The notes under the pieces were generated by a model. That model had not been told where the DNA came from and searched no databases. It saw only the letters and a list, made by a program, of their open reading frames with translations. Below, in pieces: positions 1-7,496 of a stretch of 64,000 bases of DNA (within the stretch, counting starts at the first letter, position 1; every line of letters begins with the position of its first letter). The translations under genes and the position numbers were made by a program. Source of the stretch: Koleobacter methoxysyntrophicus (lineage in GTDB: Bacteria; Bacillota; Thermosediminibacteria; Koleobacterales; Koleobacteraceae); the NCBI RefSeq assembly GCF_017301615.1, contig NZ_CP059066.1, forward strand, positions 2,029,001-2,093,000, in the 5' to 3' direction.

Positions 1-886
1 AGAAGTATTTTTGATTTCTGAGGCTGTAAGGGGAGAAGGGGGAATTTTAATCAACAAGACTGGAGAAAGATTCATGCAGTTGTATCACCGCGATGCAGAA
101 CTTGCACCAAGGGATGTGGTATCAAGGGGAATCTTCAAGGAAATGCTTAAAACAAATTGTGATAAAGTGTTTCTTGATATAACCCATAAAAGCAGAGAAT
201 TTCTTAAAAGCAGGTTCCCAACTATTTTTACAATGTGTTATAATTCCGGTATAGATATTTCAAAGGAATTCATCCCTGTATCACCTGCCGCCCATTACTC
301 TATGGGAGGGATAATGACCAATATATACGGAGAAACCGGTATTAAGGGCCTTTTTGCTGTTGGGGAAACTTCTTGCAATGGTGTGCATGGTGCAAATCGG
401 TTGGCCAGCAATTCCCTTCTTGACTGTATCGTATTTGGTGCCAGGTGTGCAGAAAAAGCCCTTCAATATTATTCCGAAGATTTTATTAATCCAGAAGAAT
501 CGTATAATTTCCGGCATCCGGATAGAAGTTATTGGAGATGTTTGGGTAAGCGTAAGCATCATTTAACCGGTGAAATCCGAAAAACGCTAAAAGAGATAAT
601 GACCAAAAATGTCGGGATTATCAGAGATCAGAAGGGGCTGAAAACGGCTTGTGATTTCATTAGATCCCGAATAATTACCTCAAAATTTGATTGCTGGGAA
701 GATATTGAGACATTGAATATGCTCCTTGTTTCCTACTTCGTAACACTTTCGGCGATAATAAGAAAAGAAAGCAGAGGAGCTCATTATAGGGAAGACTATC
801 CTGCAATGATGAAAGAGTGGGAAAAACATATAATTTTGCAGAAGAGGGGTGATAGGATTGAAGTTACAACAGCATATAATCGATGA
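1..886 (+). CDS. nadB: L-aspartate oxidase, C-terminal part (5' end outside window)
   Basis: The reading frame is open from base 2, so the gene starts before the window; about 294 residues are visible. L-aspartate oxidase is an FAD flavoprotein that turns aspartate into iminoaspartate, the first step of de novo NAD synthesis. Visible family features are the HYSMGGI segment, the GLFAVGE segment, the NRLASNSLLD motif that closes the FAD site, and the helical C-terminal domain seen in NadB and fumarate reductase flavoproteins. The stop lies inside the start of nadC, so the two genes are translationally coupled. NadB is favoured over succinate dehydrogenase because nadC follows directly. nadA, expected next to it, would lie outside the window. 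Confidence 0.93.
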   Translation, partial: EVFLISEAVRGEGGILINKTGERFMQLYHRDAELAPRDVVSRGIFKEMLKTNCDKVFLDITHKSREFLKSRFPTIFTMCYNSGIDISKEFIPVSPAAHYSMGGIMTNIYGETGIKGLFAVGETSCNGVHGANRLASNSLLDCIVFGARCAEKALQYYSEDFINPEESYNFRHPDRSYWRCLGKRKHHLTGEIRKTLKEIMTKNVGIIRDQKGLKTACDFIRSRIITSKFDCWEDIETLNMLLVSYFVTLSAIIRKESRGAHYREDYPAMMKEWEKHIILQKRGDRIEVTTAYNR

Positions 887-1700
887 GATTATAAAAAATG
901 CTTTAAAGGAAGATTTAGGAACTATAGGGGATATAACTACGGATAATCTTATAAGCGACGACATTATAGTTGAGGGTGAGTTTGTATCAAAAGAAGAAGG
1001 CATATTAGCAGGCATAGAGATTGCCGAACGGGTTTTTAATATTATCGGTAATGAAAAGATATTACTTTCATGGGAAATAAAAGATGGTGAGAAATTCCTT
1101 CCCTATACGGTTATAGGCAAGATAAAAGGCCCTGCCTTATATATTTTAAAAGGAGAAAGGGTTGCCCTTAATTTCCTTCAACGGCTGTCAGGTATTGCTA
1201 CAAAAACCCGTATTTTAAGTAAAATGATCGGGGACTATAGATGCAGAATTACGGATACAAGGAAAACTACCCCCGGTTTAAGGGTTTTAGAAAAGTATGC
1301 GGTTTTTATAGGAGGAGGGGTTAATCATAGGTTCGGTCTATATGATGCCGTATTAATAAAAGATAATCACATTAAGGCCTGTGGTGGAATCTATAAATGC
1401 GTAACTAAGCTGAAGCACACCCTGTCTCACGTAAATAAGATTGAAGTAGAAGCTGAGACTTTGGAAGATGTAGAAGAAGCTTTAAAAGCCGGAGCCGATA
1501 TAATTATGTTAGATAATATGGATATTGAGACTATGAAAAAGGCAGTAGCAATGATAAAAGGGAAGGCAGTAATTGAAGCTTCGGGGAATATAAATGAATA
1601 CAACTTAAAGGAAGTGGCAGCTGTTGGTGTCGATTATATATCAATCGGTGCTTTAACCCATAGTTATAAATCTATAGATATTTCATTGAAATTTAGATAG
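858..1700 (+). CDS. nadC: Quinolinate phosphoribosyltransferase (nicotinate-nucleotide pyrophosphorylase, carboxylating)
   Basis: Converts quinolinate and PRPP to nicotinate mononucleotide in the cytosol. The 280-residue length is normal for NadC. Recognisable blocks are the DITT segment near the N-terminus, the RLSGIAT helix, the DTRKTTPGLR substrate-binding motif, the GG-NHR-GLYD segment, the KDNHI lysine motif and EVE followed by a DNM barrel strand. I chose the TTG at 858 because a GAGGGG ribosome binding site lies about 8 bases upstream; a GTG at 849 is in frame but overlaps that site. It overlaps the end of nadB and should be the last gene of the NAD operon. Confidence 0.95.
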   Translation: MKLQQHIIDEIIKNALKEDLGTIGDITTDNLISDDIIVEGEFVSKEEGILAGIEIAERVFNIIGNEKILLSWEIKDGEKFLPYTVIGKIKGPALYILKGERVALNFLQRLSGIATKTRILSKMIGDYRCRITDTRKTTPGLRVLEKYAVFIGGGVNHRFGLYDAVLIKDNHIKACGGIYKCVTKLKHTLSHVNKIEVEAETLEDVEEALKAGADIIMLDNMDIETMKKAVAMIKGKAVIEASGNINEYNLKEVAAVGVDYISIGALTHSYKSIDISLKFR

Positions 1701-1850
1701 CCGAGAACAGCATGTGAATTTGGAAACCTATCCCAAGAACCGGATAGGTTTGACCACCAACGGCTCCGCAATCCCTGGAAGATACAGCTCCCCAGTAATC
1801 TTCAGAACCCTGTTGAACGGGAATACCCAGCTCGGCTCTCCGCCATTTTT
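1700..1850 (-). pseudogene. Remnant of an alpha/beta-type small acid-soluble spore protein gene
   Basis: Read on the minus strand from about 1850 to 1700, one frame gives a segment with RAELGIPV, then EDYWGAVSSRDCGAVGG, then unrelated residues and a stop. The ELGI and (S/T)SR-x-x-G-x-VGG blocks are the signature of alpha/beta SASPs, which coat spore DNA. There is no start codon: a TGA lies just upstream in the same frame, inside the end of the neighbouring cotransporter gene, and the expected C-terminal basic helix is missing. I infer a truncated, decayed gene copy. A 10-bp inverted repeat lies within it at 1724-1751. Confidence 0.5.
1724..1751. other. Inverted repeat between convergent nadC and Na/Pi cotransporter
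   Basis: The arms AAACCTATCC (1724-1733) and GGATAGGTTT (1742-1751) pair perfectly over 10 bp with an 8-base loop. It lies between two convergent genes, where a terminator is expected, but no T-run follows on either strand, so I call it only a stem-loop. Confidence 0.45.
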
Positions 1851-3455
1851 TTAAAAATCATCGATTACCGTATGGGCTATATTTGTAGAGTGATCTCCGA
1901 TCCTTTCCAGGTTGCTGATAATGTCGAGATATATAACCCCAGAACTAGGATAACATAAACCTTTGTTCAACCGTTCAATATGATGCATCCTCAGGCATTC
2001 TTCCATTTCATCTATTTCATCTTCATGGGTCAGCACCTCTTCGGCAAGGGATATATTACCTGTTTCAAAGGATTTTATAGCATAGTTGAATATAGTTTTT
2101 ACTTTATTGAACATTAAATTTAATTCATTTATGGCCATTTCTGAGAAAGGAAGGTTTCTTTCATCTTTAAATTCAGCAAGTTCAATTATATTCTTTGCAT
2201 GGTCACCTACTCTTTCAATATCGTTTAAAATATTATAATATCCGGTAATTTTATTTAACTGACTGTTGTTTAATGAAGTGCGGGAGAGTTCGGATACAAA
2301 TTTCGTTATTTCTCTTTCTAATTCATTTATAACTTCTTCCTTCTTATAAATATTATGGACAGTATGATGGTTAAAGTTTAAAAACACTTCAATAGAATCT
2401 TTGAGGTTTTCTTCTGCCAGTTTGGCCATTCTCACAATCTCTTTTGTTACCTGACCGAATGCAACAGCCGGGGTATTTAATAAACGCTTGTCCAGAAATT
2501 TCAAACCCCGTTCAATTAAAGGCTCGTGCCCCGGAATTAATTTAGTGACTAATGCAACCAAAAGCCCTGCAAAAGGCAGTTGGATTACGGTATTTGCTAT
2601 ATTAAACATAGTATGGGCATTAGCAATTTGGCGCACAGGGTCGAGAGACGTCTTCATAACAATAGGGATAACGGCCGGTAGGAGTATTAAAAATATTATA
2701 GTACCTATTAAATTAAAAAACAAATGGATCAGTGCAGCTCTCTTGGCTGTAATATTTGCTCCCATACTTGAAAGAAGGGCTGTTACACATGTTCCTATGT
2801 TATCGCCGAACAGTATCGGAAGGGCGATGTTTAGGTTTATATTACCTGAAAAGGCTAAAGCCTGCAGGATACCAATTGTAGCACTGCTGCTTTGAACAAG
2901 AGCCGTGAGCAAGAATCCTGTAATAACCCCTAAAATAGGATGTGCAGAAAAGGCCGTCATAAGGTCAGAAAACCCCGGAAGCTTCGCTATAGGTTTCAAA
3001 GAACCTTCCATTATTTTCATCCCGGTAAACAACAAGCCGAAACCTAAGAGAATTTGACCCATATACTTTAGTTGTCTCTTTTTAGAGAACATATTAAGCC
3101 CTACACCGATGCCTATTGCAGGGAGGGCCAAATCAGTCAACTTAAAAGCGATTAATTGAGCGGTTACCGTGGTCCCGATATTGGCTCCCATGATAACACC
3201 GGTAGCCTGTTTTAAAGTCATGAGGCCGGCATTTACAAAACCTACTACCATTACGGTTGTGGCACTACTGCTTTGAATTAAAGCAGTAACTATAACACCC
3301 ACAATGACTCCGAGGATTCTGTTGTTAGTTAAAAATTCAAGAAGCCTTTTTAAACTATCTCCCGTTGCCTTCTGGAGACCTTCTCCCATTGATTTCATTC
3401 CATAAATAAACAGCCCCAATCCTCCCAGTAACGAAAAAAATGTCTCCATATTCAT
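1851..3455 (-). CDS. Na/Pi cotransporter family protein with PhoU-like C-terminal domain
   Basis: A 534-residue membrane protein. Two inverted Na/Pi-II repeats each carry the hallmark QSSSAT motif, the first at residues 61-66 and the second near residue 187. Several hydrophobic segments fill residues 5-320. The soluble C-terminal third (about 335-534) has two helical repeats typical of PhoU, with N-x-x-ERIGDH and ERVGDHAKNI blocks that bind metal in PhoU. The family imports phosphate with sodium or acts as a general Na-coupled anion carrier; the PhoU part probably regulates it. It is transcribed alone, convergent with nadC. A GGGGGAATTAG stretch upstream of the ATG provides the ribosome binding site. 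Confidence 0.88.
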   Translation of the reverse strand: MNMETFFSLLGGLGLFIYGMKSMGEGLQKATGDSLKRLLEFLTNNRILGVIVGVIVTALIQSSSATTVMVVGFVNAGLMTLKQATGVIMGANIGTTVTAQLIAFKLTDLALPAIGIGVGLNMFSKKRQLKYMGQILLGFGLLFTGMKIMEGSLKPIAKLPGFSDLMTAFSAHPILGVITGFLLTALVQSSSATIGILQALAFSGNINLNIALPILFGDNIGTCVTALLSSMGANITAKRAALIHLFFNLIGTIIFLILLPAVIPIVMKTSLDPVRQIANAHTMFNIANTVIQLPFAGLLVALVTKLIPGHEPLIERGLKFLDKRLLNTPAVAFGQVTKEIVRMAKLAEENLKDSIEVFLNFNHHTVHNIYKKEEVINELEREITKFVSELSRTSLNNSQLNKITGYYNILNDIERVGDHAKNIIELAEFKDERNLPFSEMAINELNLMFNKVKTIFNYAIKSFETGNISLAEEVLTHEDEIDEMEECLRMHHIERLNKGLCYPSSGVIYLDIISNLERIGDHSTNIAHTVIDDF

Positions 3456-3731
3456 TATTCTAATTCCCCCTTATTTGTCTACCAAACCAATTATAACAGA
3501 ATTGATAAAAAAATTAAATATAAGTTTTTTGCAGATATTAGCTTATCATCATCTGCATTATCCTGAGGTCGCCTTCTTGCCCTTAGTATGGCATATCTTG
3601 CAGCTTTTAATTCTATTAAGGGTATAATATAATTGTGTAAAGAGAAAAGCTATATAACAGTTCAAAGAAAGCAACCAAAAGACCATGAGGCTTGCTCCGT
3701 GGAGCGTCAAAATAAAAATGGGGGTTTAATA

Positions 3732-4838
3732 ATGCTGTCGATAAGGTTAAGTAAAATAATAACAGCCATTGTGATTATAATTTTCTTGTTCATATTTGCT
3801 GCCTGCGATAAAAGTGAAAACGAAATCCTAAAACAGCCTGAAATAGATAAGGCACCTGGTGGTTCTGATAAATCCGTCGAACAGAACAATAAAGGGGAAA
3901 GTGAAGGAAATATTCTAGAAGGAGAGGAAGCGGATAACAACCGGAAGGACATAGACCTGGCTGAAGTAAAACCCAATGAGGCGGGAAAGGTTATGATAAT
4001 AATGTATCATGATATTTCAGATAGGGAAGGTGAATGGTCCAGACATTATGAAAATTTCAGAAAGGACCTGGAAATCTTCTATCAGAAGGGATACAGGCTG
4101 ATAAGTTTAAAGGATTTTTTAGACAATAATATAGATATTCCCGCGGGTTTTTCCCCAATAATATTTACCTTTGATGATGGGACAAAGGGTCAGTTTAATC
4201 TTATTGAGAAGGACGGGGAATTGGTTATCGACCCTGTGTGTGCAGTTGGAATTCTTGAGGAATTTAACAAAAAATACCCGGATTTCGGGATGGCAGCTAC
4301 CTTTTATGTATATTACCCAATTCCCTTCAGACAGAAGGAATATATCGGGCAAAAATTTGAATATTTGATTAAAAACGGTATGGATATAGGGAACCACACC
4401 TACAGCCATGCAAACCTGAAGGGAATTTCCCGACAGGAAATACAGAAAGAGATAGGCCTTCATATCAAAAAAACCATGGGATATTTAAAGGATTATAATG
4501 TTGATACTTTGGCCCTGCCCTATGGCAGCTATTCAAAAGACAATTATGAAGTTATTATATCCGGCAGATATGACGATATAGAATACTTCAACAGAGCAAT
4601 ACTGATGGTTGGTGCAGAGCCTGCATTATCTCCTGTCCATAAAAGATTTGATCCCCATAGGCTTCCTAGAATAAGAGGAAGTCAGGTATATATCGACAGA
4701 TGGTTGAAGCATTTCGATGATAATCCACATGAGAGATATATAAGTGATGGAGACCTGAATACTATTACAGTTCCCAAAGAAATGAAAAAAAGTATTAACC
4801 CGGAAGCATTGAATGGCAAAGAGTTAAAGGTTTATTAG
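3732..4838 (+). CDS. Polysaccharide deacetylase lipoprotein (NodB domain)
   Basis: A 368-residue predicted lipoprotein: basic N-terminus, hydrophobic core, then a lipobox (FAAC) with Cys near residue 26, followed by a low-complexity Asp/Glu/Asn linker. The carbohydrate esterase family 4 domain follows, with MYHDIS, the FTFDDGT motif carrying the metal Asp, the NHTYSH motif with two metal His, and ALPYGSY. It should remove acetyl groups from cell-wall or extracellular glycans outside the membrane. I chose the ATG at 3732 because GGGGG precedes it and the signal sequence begins there; the frame is open further upstream to 3633 but those residues do not look like part of the protein. Confidence 0.85.
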   Translation: MLSIRLSKIITAIVIIIFLFIFAACDKSENEILKQPEIDKAPGGSDKSVEQNNKGESEGNILEGEEADNNRKDIDLAEVKPNEAGKVMIIMYHDISDREGEWSRHYENFRKDLEIFYQKGYRLISLKDFLDNNIDIPAGFSPIIFTFDDGTKGQFNLIEKDGELVIDPVCAVGILEEFNKKYPDFGMAATFYVYYPIPFRQKEYIGQKFEYLIKNGMDIGNHTYSHANLKGISRQEIQKEIGLHIKKTMGYLKDYNVDTLALPYGSYSKDNYEVIISGRYDDIEYFNRAILMVGAEPALSPVHKRFDPHRLPRIRGSQVYIDRWLKHFDDNPHERYISDGDLNTITVPKEMKKSINPEALNGKELKVY

Positions 4839-4840
4839 AT

Positions 4841-5113
4841 TTAAAACCTTCCTGTAATCAGCAAAATGCCGATTATAATAAAAGCAGAACCTGCACCTGC
4901 ATGTATATAACTGGTAGGAATTATTTCAGCAATAGTTCCTCCCAGTAATACTCCAATAAGAGAAGTGAGAATAAGGGCAGCAGAGGCCCCTAAGAATACA
5001 CCTAACATAGATTCGCTGTTATGAGCGGCCATAAGCATAGTCGTTAACTGGGTTTTGTCTCCTAATTCTGCGAGAAAAACTAGAACAAAGGTTATAAGGG
5101 ATGTTTTCCACAT
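4841..5113 (-). CDS. Half-size GDT1/TMEM165-family (UPF0016) membrane protein, probable Mn2+ exporter
   Basis: A 90-residue protein with three hydrophobic segments and the family signature E-x-G-D-K-T-Q near residues 16-22. Full-length GDT1 proteins have two such repeats; single-repeat forms must dimerise. Characterised family members export manganese or exchange Ca2+/Mn2+ for protons. A GGGAGGT ribosome binding site precedes the ATG. It follows a membrane protein gene on the same strand with two bases between stop and start, so they are co-transcribed. It ends only two bases from the convergent deacetylase gene. Confidence 0.82.
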   Translation of the reverse strand: MWKTSLITFVLVFLAELGDKTQLTTMLMAAHNSESMLGVFLGASAALILTSLIGVLLGGTIAEIIPTSYIHAGAGSAFIIIGILLITGRF

Positions 5114-5115
5114 TT

Positions 5116-5391
5116 TTATGACCTCCCAAGGGTCTTTTTCTTTTTCCTTGACCTGATGACTTTAATCCGTCCTGTATAGTGCTGCAGTAAACTACCGCAT
5201 AATCCCCCAATTATGGTTCCTATTATTATGCTGTATATAAAAGCATCACCGACACCTGTTGCTAGTTCCAAATTTATTCCTAAAATTGCCGGGAGACTCA
5301 ATATGCCTTTTATATTAAGCAAATATCCCGTGTAGAAAGGAATCCATGATACGAATGCCCATAAAATACCGATAACGATACCCTTTTTCAT
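5116..5391 (-). CDS. Small membrane protein of unknown function upstream of the GDT1 half-protein
   Basis: A 91-residue protein with about three hydrophobic segments and a highly basic C-terminal tail (IRSRKKKKTLGR). It lacks the E-x-G-D motif, so it is not the second GDT1 half by sequence. The tight spacing to the GDT1 gene suggests a functional partner, for example a second subunit. I do not recognise the family. The ATG is preceded by a GGGGTGA ribosome binding site on the minus strand. Confidence 0.6.
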   Translation of the reverse strand: MKKGIVIGILWAFVSWIPFYTGYLLNIKGILSLPAILGINLELATGVGDAFIYSIIIGTIIGGLCGSLLQHYTGRIKVIRSRKKKKTLGRS

Positions 5392-5535
5392 AAAAAATCA
5401 CCCCGGTTTTTAGTTCTACCTAATTATATAAAGATATACAATTATTTATTCCTGTTCTGTAAGTAATGTGTAATAATTTATTTTTTTTTTAATAAGTTGA
5501 ATATAGAAAAAATCTTTTTAAAAGAGGTGAGTATA

Positions 5536-6306
5536 ATGAAGGTTTTTCTTTTACATAGAAGGCATTTAATAACGATAGCAATCATAGTGGCAGGAACTAT
5601 AAGCCTGGCTGTTGTGGTTAGCTTTACCCAAACCCTTGTAACTGTATTTAAACCTTCAGAAAAGCTATTACCGATTTACCGGGTTTATACCCCTGAGAAG
5701 AAGCTTTCTATTTCCTTTGATGCGGCCTGGGGTTCGGATAAGACGCCCAAAATTTTAGAAATATTGAGAAAATACAACGTAAAAACGACGTTTTTCCTGG
5801 TAGGGTTCTGGATAGAAAATTACCCTGATATGGCAAAAAGAATTGTAGAAGAAGGCCATGAAATAGGGAACCACTCTTCAACACATCCTAAGATGGGCGG
5901 GCTTTCGGAAGAAAAGATATATGAGGAACTAAAACGAACACACGATATTATAAAGGAGACTACCGGCTTTGAAGCCACCCTTTTTAGACCGCCTTTTGGA
6001 GACTACAGCAATACACTTATCCGGGCAGCAGAGAAATTCGGTTATAAAGTAATCCAGTGGGATGTAGATTCTCTTGACTGGAAAAACTTCTCTTCGAGGG
6101 CTATTGCAGATCGTGTTCTGTCCAGGGTCGAGAACGGTTCAATAGTTCTATTCCACAATAACGGAGCCCATACCCCTGAAGCGGTTGATATAATTTTAGA
6201 GAAATTAATTTCTGAAGGGTATGAGATAATACCTATATCCCGATTATTGATAGATGGTGAATATTATATAGACCATAGAGGAGAACAGAGGCCTGTCGGC
6301 AAATGA
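5536..6306 (+). CDS. Polysaccharide deacetylase family protein, PdaB-like (sporulation)
   Basis: A 256-residue protein with an N-terminal membrane anchor (about residues 10-32) and a NodB domain. The first motif reads SFDAAWG rather than TFDDG, as in the PdaB subgroup that acts on spore peptidoglycan in Clostridia and Bacillus. The NHSSTHP motif (metal His), RPPFGDY and the late LFHNN block are all present. A GAGGTGAG ribosome binding site supports the ATG at 5536 over an upstream TTG at 5497. The missing second Asp of the usual DDG pair may affect catalysis, but it is a subgroup trait and not a local mutation. Confidence 0.82.
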   Translation: MKVFLLHRRHLITIAIIVAGTISLAVVVSFTQTLVTVFKPSEKLLPIYRVYTPEKKLSISFDAAWGSDKTPKILEILRKYNVKTTFFLVGFWIENYPDMAKRIVEEGHEIGNHSSTHPKMGGLSEEKIYEELKRTHDIIKETTGFEATLFRPPFGDYSNTLIRAAEKFGYKVIQWDVDSLDWKNFSSRAIADRVLSRVENGSIVLFHNNGAHTPEAVDIILEKLISEGYEIIPISRLLIDGEYYIDHRGEQRPVGK

Positions 6307-6395
6307 CTTTTTAAAAGTTGACTGTAATTTAAAACAAAAATATAATGGTAATAGGAATATTTATAAATATATTATTATATAGGAGAGAAGAGACG

Positions 6396-6671
6396 ATGCC
6401 GTATAATGAGGATCTACAGAAGGAAGTTCTGACCAGGCTCAGGACTATAAAAGGCCATATAGGTGGAATAGAGAAAATGGTTGAGGAGCAAAAGGACTGT
6501 CCGGATATTTTAATGCAGGTTGCTGCAATCAGGTCATCAATAGAAAAATTGGGCGTATTTTTGCTGGAAAATTATGCAGAAGAATGCCTTTTAAAGGCAA
6601 TAAGAGACAAAAAGGACATCTCCCAGACCTTTACAGATGTGGTTCAGCAAATATTGAGGTTCTTAAAGTAA
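6396..6671 (+). CDS. CsoR/FrmR-family (DUF156) transcriptional repressor
   Basis: A 91-residue all-helical repressor. The N-terminal RLRTIKGHIGGIEKM helix is the family hallmark. Copper-sensing CsoR uses Cys36, His61 and Cys65; here Cys35 and Cys64 are kept but the middle ligand is Tyr60, so the classic Cu(I) Cys-His-Cys site is broken. It may sense another metal, sulfane sulfur or an electrophile. An AGGAGAG ribosome binding site lies 8 bases before the ATG. No metal exporter is adjacent except the GDT1 half-protein about 1.3 kb upstream on the other strand. Confidence 0.85.
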   Translation: MPYNEDLQKEVLTRLRTIKGHIGGIEKMVEEQKDCPDILMQVAAIRSSIEKLGVFLLENYAEECLLKAIRDKKDISQTFTDVVQQILRFLK

Positions 6672-6698
6672 TTCTATGATTATGAAGGAGACAAGGCG

Positions 6699-7205
6699 AT
6701 GATTCCTGTTATTTCAATCGTAGGGCGTTCGAATAGCGGTAAAACTACCCTTTTGGAAAAGATTATTGGCGAATTGAGAAGGAGGAATATTAAGGTAGGG
6801 ACGATTAAACATCATCATTACACCTTTGATATAGATACTGAGGGTAAAGATACCTGGAGGTTTTGGATGGCAGGTTCTGATTCCGTAGCAATTTCTTCTC
6901 CTTCAAAATTTGCATTGGTGTCCAGAGTTGAAAAAGAAAAAAATATTGATGAGATAGTTCGTTTAATGGGAGATGTGGATCTTGTAATAACTGAAGGTTA
7001 TAAAAAATGCGACAAACCTAAGATTGAACTGATAAGAAGGCAAAAAGGGGAACAACCGATGGAATATCCTGAAGGGAATCCTCCTATTGCTTTTGTGGTA
7101 GACAGCAAAGAGGGATTCCAGGCCGGTGATATACCGGTTTTTTACCGGGATGACATAATCGAAATTGCAGATTTTATTATTGATTTTTGTAAGCTGAAAC
7201 CCTGA
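6699..7205 (+). CDS. mobB: Molybdopterin-guanine dinucleotide biosynthesis protein B (GTP-binding adapter)
   Basis: A 168-residue P-loop protein with the Walker A motif GRSNSGKTT near residues 9-17, the KHHHY block that follows it in MobB, and the VITEGYK motif near residue 100. MobB binds GTP and assists MobA in attaching GMP to molybdopterin for molybdenum and tungsten enzymes. The length is normal. No other molybdenum gene is in the window, so its target enzymes are elsewhere. It is closely followed by a strong terminator. Confidence 0.92.
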   Translation: MIPVISIVGRSNSGKTTLLEKIIGELRRRNIKVGTIKHHHYTFDIDTEGKDTWRFWMAGSDSVAISSPSKFALVSRVEKEKNIDEIVRLMGDVDLVITEGYKKCDKPKIELIRRQKGEQPMEYPEGNPPIAFVVDSKEGFQAGDIPVFYRDDIIEIADFIIDFCKLKP

Positions 7206-7240
7206 TATTAAATACAACTCCGGACCATTTTAATTTATAG

Positions 7241-7290
7241 AGGTTTCACCGTAAAATATAGAAGTATATGGTGAAACCTTTTATTTTTTG
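7241..7290 (+). terminator. Rho-independent terminator after mobB
   Basis: The arms AGGTTTCACC (7241-7250) and GGTGAAACCT (7270-7279) pair over 10 bp, followed by TTTTATTTTTT. The loop is 19 bases. Confidence 0.85.
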
Positions 7291-7453
7291 AATATATTGG
7301 TTGAAAATGTGGCAGGTAAAGTAAAGGTTTTTGGAGAATAGACAGATATATTTGATTATTAAATCCTGTCACATAATATTCCGGGTGGAAGATTTAGAAT
7401 AATAATTAACCATTCGGCCTGATTTAAAAGGGATTTACTTTTTCGCCCGTTAG

Positions 7454-7469
7454 TGGCATCTATTTTGCA
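7454..7469 (+). promoter_or_regulatory. Sigma-54 (-24/-12) promoter for the LevR-gat operon
   Basis: TGGCAT-CTATT-TTGCA matches the consensus TGGCAC-N5-TTGCA, with the GG and GC dinucleotides exactly 12 bases apart. It lies 28 bases before the start of the LevR-type sigma-54 activator gene. No second -24/-12 site is seen between that gene and the PTS genes, so this promoter probably drives activator and transporter together, giving positive feedback. Confidence 0.85.
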
Positions 7470-7496
7470 AAGTAAAACAATAAGGAGAGGGGAAAA

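Noticed and set aside
3592-3605. Sigma-54-like string TGGCAT-ATC-TTGCA
   Set aside because: The GG-GC distance is 10, not 12; sigma-54 does not tolerate this change. It also lies far from a gene that would fit.
5392-5496. A yybP-ykoY manganese riboswitch upstream of the GDT1 locus
   Set aside because: Only about 105 bases lie between the divergent genes and no aptamer landmarks are seen.
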